A stretch of 64,000 nt of DNA from JAFGVL01 sp964546015 (lineage in GTDB: Bacteria; Bacteroidota; Bacteroidia; Bacteroidales; Paludibacteraceae). Numbering within the stretch: position 1 is the first letter of the stretch; every line of letters begins with the position of its first letter. Shown in pieces: positions 61,813 to 64,000 of this stretch. Under the pieces are notes generated by a model. That model worked only from the letters and a program-made list of their open reading frames with translations, made no database searches and had not been told where the DNA came from. The position numbers and the translations under genes were made by a program. The stretch spans positions 1 through 64,000 of the forward strand of contig CAZJHO010000003.1 in NCBI GenBank assembly GCA_964546015.1. Direction: 5' to 3'.

Positions 61813-61970
61813 TATTAGTTACAAATATCTTTGAAACTCCGTTAATAAATTGCAATGAGGATGATAAAAAAACGACATTTTGTTCTATGTTTCAAGTTCA
61901 ATGTTCAAAAAGACACGACAAATCGAATCCAAATCAAACTTTGAACCTTAAACTTTGAACTTTTTCTAAA

Positions 61971-62062
61971 GAGAAATTCTTTTTCCCCTTCCAAAATTAC
62001 TTGGCGGGTTCAAAGGGTATAATCTCAGCCCGTTTGTTTAAGGCACCCCATTGGTGAAGTTA
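61971..62062 (-). ncRNA. TPP riboswitch (THI element)
   Basis: On the minus strand the leader reads GGGGUGCC, a short P3 (GCC...GGGC), then GGCUGAGA, ACCCUUUGAACC, a stem CCAA-GUAAUU-UUGG and AAGGGGAAA. These are the conserved thiamine-pyrophosphate binding core in the right order, with P2 formed by GGGU and ACCC. It lies about 185 bases before the TonB receptor start. Repeated TTCAAAG words that could form alternative hairpins fill the stretch between. No further gene lies between 61786 and 62191. Confidence 0.87.
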
Positions 62063-62191
62063 ACACATAAAAAGCAAAAAATTGACTAGTATTTTTTCTG
62101 CTTTTCGGAGACAAAAATAATTCAAAATTCAATGATTAAAAAATTTAAGCATTAAAATTTTGAAATCTTTAATTTTTTGAACTTTTGAATA

Positions 62192-62827
62192 TTATAAATA
62201 CGGATTAAAATCCTTTTCGTTTCGAATAGTTGTAATAGTATCGTGTCCGGGATAGACTACCGTACTATCAGGCAATACAAGCAATTTATTTTTAATTGAT
62301 TTAATTAATGTAGCATAATCGCCTCCGGGTAAATCTGTTCGCCCTATGCTTTCTAAAAATAAGGTATCGCCGGAAATCAACACTCCATCTTTTTCATTAT
62401 AAAAACACAATCCTCCCGGAGAATGCCCCGGTGTATATATTGCTTGTAACTCAGTATTTCCAAAACGAATAACATCATCATCTTCAATATAACCGCCTAA
62501 ATTTTGAGGAATAACATTGAAATTCAAACCAAAGCGTCTGACCGTATCTACCATAGATGGGATTAAAAATTCATCTGCCCGATGTGCTTTAGGCAAAATT
62601 CCATATTTCTTGGCTAAAAAAGTATTTCCAAAAGCATGATCGAAATGTAAATGCGTATTTAACACATGCTTTAGTGTTAAATTATTTTCTTCTATAAAAT
62701 GAACCAAGGCATTTTCTTCATCTGGGAACAAACAACCTGCATCAATGATAACACATTCGCGGGTTTCATCCCAAAGTATATATGTATTTTCTTGAATAGG
62801 ATTAAAAGTAAATATTTTTATTCTCAT
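62192..62827 (-). CDS. MBL-fold metallo-hydrolase (glyoxalase II-like)
   Basis: The 211-residue protein has the metallo-beta-lactamase pattern: HLHFDHAFG near 60-68 (HxHxDH), YTPGHSPGG near 132, SGDTLF near 150 and VYPGHDTIT near 194. Length and motifs suit glyoxalase II-type thioester hydrolases and related MBL enzymes. The substrate is not known. It starts 12 bases after the rsmG stop, so rsmG, this gene and the DUF3298 gene probably form one operon. Confidence 0.92.
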   Translation of the reverse strand: MRIKIFTFNPIQENTYILWDETRECVIIDAGCLFPDEENALVHFIEENNLTLKHVLNTHLHFDHAFGNTFLAKKYGILPKAHRADEFLIPSMVDTVRRFGLNFNVIPQNLGGYIEDDDVIRFGNTELQAIYTPGHSPGGLCFYNEKDGVLISGDTLFLESIGRTDLPGGDYATLIKSIKNKLLVLPDSTVVYPGHDTITTIRNEKDFNPYL

Positions 62828-62839
62828 TTTGTTTCACTT

Positions 62840-63460
62840 TTACATGGGCAAATAAACTGCTTTTTTTGTTTTAAAGAATTCTTCATCAAACCAATCACTT
62901 AAATCATAAAGGACCGCTTTATTTTTATAAGGAAGAATTTCATGTTGTAGCTCTCCTCCTTTCAAACAAATAATGCCATTAGGAAGAGCATTTTTTTGTT
63001 CGGATTTGATATTTTTTTTCGATAAGCGTTCTAAATCCGAAAGCGGCATTACCGCACGACTTACTATAAAATCAAATTTTCTTTTTTCGTCTTCAATACG
63101 CGAATGGTTGAAAGATATATTAGTTAATCCGATAGCATTAGAAATTTCGGTGCAAACTTTAATCTTTTTCCCAATAGAATCGAGTAAAAAAAAATCTACT
63201 TCGGGGAAATAAATTGCCAACGGAATACCCGGGAATCCTCCACCGCAGCCTACATCAATTATGGATGTTCCGGATTTAAAATTAAGTACTTTAGCAATAG
63301 CAAGCGAATGTAATACATGACGCTCGTAAAGGTTTTCTATATCCTTGCGCGAAATTACATTGATTTTACTGTTCCAATCCATGTATAAATCAAAAAGAGC
63401 AGCGAACTGCTCCTTTTGTTTATATGTAATAGCCGGAAAATATTTTAAAACAATATCCAT
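62840..63460 (-). CDS. rsmG: 16S rRNA (guanine527-N7)-methyltransferase RsmG
   Basis: RsmG methylates G527 of 16S rRNA near the decoding site; loss confers low streptomycin resistance. The 206-residue protein begins with the typical helix (KQKEQFAALFDLYMDWNSKINVISRKD). The SAM-binding motif IIDVGCGGGFPGIPLAIYFP is near 66-85, followed by LLDSIGKKIKV and IVSRAVMPL. One base separates it from the upstream DUF3298 gene and 12 from the MBL gene. Confidence 0.97.
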   Translation of the reverse strand: MDIVLKYFPAITYKQKEQFAALFDLYMDWNSKINVISRKDIENLYERHVLHSLAIAKVLNFKSGTSIIDVGCGGGFPGIPLAIYFPEVDFFLLDSIGKKIKVCTEISNAIGLTNISFNHSRIEDEKRKFDFIVSRAVMPLSDLERLSKKNIKSEQKNALPNGIICLKGGELQHEILPYKNKAVLYDLSDWFDEEFFKTKKAVYLPM

Positions 63461-63461
63461 A

Positions 63462-64000
63462 TTAGTTATTTTTTTTAGGGAAAAAGACTGAAATCAAGCT
63501 TTCTTTTTTCAAAAATGGTTCCAACTGAGCGAATAACAATGTCACTTCGGTTCGACCTAAAGCATAAGCTGCTATTTCGTATGGATTATACATAAATGTA
63601 ATACCTTCTTCAGTCACACTAAAATTATTATTCGGAACTATATTTTCGTAAAAGAAATAACCTTTATTAATCATATCTTCCTCATTTTCAAAACCATTAT
63701 CCGAAATAATTTTTTTCACAATCATTTCGGTTATCGCAGATTCAAATCCATCAACAAAAATATCTTTCTGTGTAACTCTGTTTCCGGTTGTCAAATCGAA
63801 TACCAAATAATAAATCAACTCCTCCAAATGAGTGTTTTTTTCTAATCGTTTATCCAATTCGTAAGACAGAATATGCTGATCATTATATAGGATAATAGTA
63901 TTTATCTGATTGGATTCCTCATAAACTTTTTTGGGGTATAATGCCGGCGCTTTTTTTAATAAAGCAGCTTTTACCGATTCGGAGTACTTTTTTACCGCCT
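63462..64000 (-). CDS. DUF3298-domain protein, C-terminal part (runs off the window)
   Basis: The frame is open from the window end to the stop at 63464-63462, so the N-terminus is missing. A TTG at 63857 is not the start because coding text continues upstream of it (YEESNQINTIILYNDQHILS). The visible 179 residues contain the DUF3298/RsiV-like block (LIYYLVFDLTTGNRVTQKDIF, YFFYENIVPNNNFSVTEEG, FMYNPYEIAAYALGRTEVTL). These domains are found in periplasmic or lipoprotein anti-sigma-like proteins; the function here is unknown. It is coupled to rsmG by a one-base gap. Confidence 0.85.
   Translation of the reverse strand, partial: AVKKYSESVKAALLKKAPALYPKKVYEESNQINTIILYNDQHILSYELDKRLEKNTHLEELIYYLVFDLTTGNRVTQKDIFVDGFESAITEMIVKKIISDNGFENEEDMINKGYFFYENIVPNNNFSVTEEGITFMYNPYEIAAYALGRTEVTLLFAQLEPFLKKESLISVFFPKKNN

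Noticed and set aside
61813..61970. Terminator or sequestering hairpin of the riboswitch expression platform
   Set aside because: Several TTCAA-type repeats could pair in different ways, but no single stem with a T-run could be chosen by eye.

Overview
The window reads as a chromosomal segment of a Bacteroidota bacterium, most likely order Bacteroidales. The DNA is AT-rich. Start codons lack a clear Shine-Dalgarno sequence, and many genes are preceded by the Bacteroidota promoter core TAnnTTTG with an upstream TTTG or TTG. Lineage-typical proteins include a type IX secretion sorting domain, a MurF-Alr fusion, a TonB-dependent receptor under a TPP riboswitch, and a Zn-site-less sirtuin. Most of the segment is housekeeping. 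No rRNA, CRISPR array, insertion sequence or phage region was seen.

Layout. 1-1.4 kb: truncated T9SS-type protein and a decayed PAS-domain gene. 1.4-5 kb: thioesterase-like protein, recA, a KduD-like dehydrogenase and a secreted DUF4861 protein. 5-12 kb (minus): envelope genes (glycosyltransferase, lipid A-type acyltransferase), a nuclease/Fe-S protein pair, a beta-helix lipoprotein and an aminotransferase. 12-20 kb (minus): three consecutive glutamine amidotransferases (long PurF-like protein, GlmS, and one 1438-residue CarA-CarB fusion). 20-30 kb: dnaB, a malic enzyme, pyrH, a TetR gene with a palindromic operator next to a giant acyl-CoA dehydratase activase-like protein, and a 54-residue rubredoxin. 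30-38 kb: mfd, two small lipoproteins, a Fic gene boxed in by two copies of the guaB 3' end, and a protist-like guaB. 38-52 kb: tex, ion transporters, ligA, an orphan FecCD permease, prs, malQ, lepA, a crcB remnant and a sirtuin. 52-64 kb: murF-alr, tRNA-His, alkD-like/fur-like pair, purA, zinc peptidase, folP, riboswitch-controlled TonB receptor, MBL hydrolase, rsmG and a truncated DUF3298 protein.

Nucleotide and amino-sugar metabolism (carAB, pyrH, purF-like, purA, guaB, prs, glmS) is over-represented, with DNA maintenance (recA, dnaB, mfd, ligA, alkD-like) second. The most interesting signals are: (1) a ~1.37 kb Fic cassette flanked by 95%-identical copies of the guaB tail, which looks like site-specific insertion at the end of guaB; (2) palindromic repeat elements inserted in frame in two large enzymes (the activase and Mfd), with a related degenerate copy between genes; (3) a CPSase fused and worded like the eukaryotic CAD enzyme, and an IMP dehydrogenase resembling that of the protist Tritrichomonas; (4) a TPP riboswitch that marks a TonB receptor as a probable thiamine transporter; (5) remnants of a PAS sensor gene and of a fluoride channel gene.
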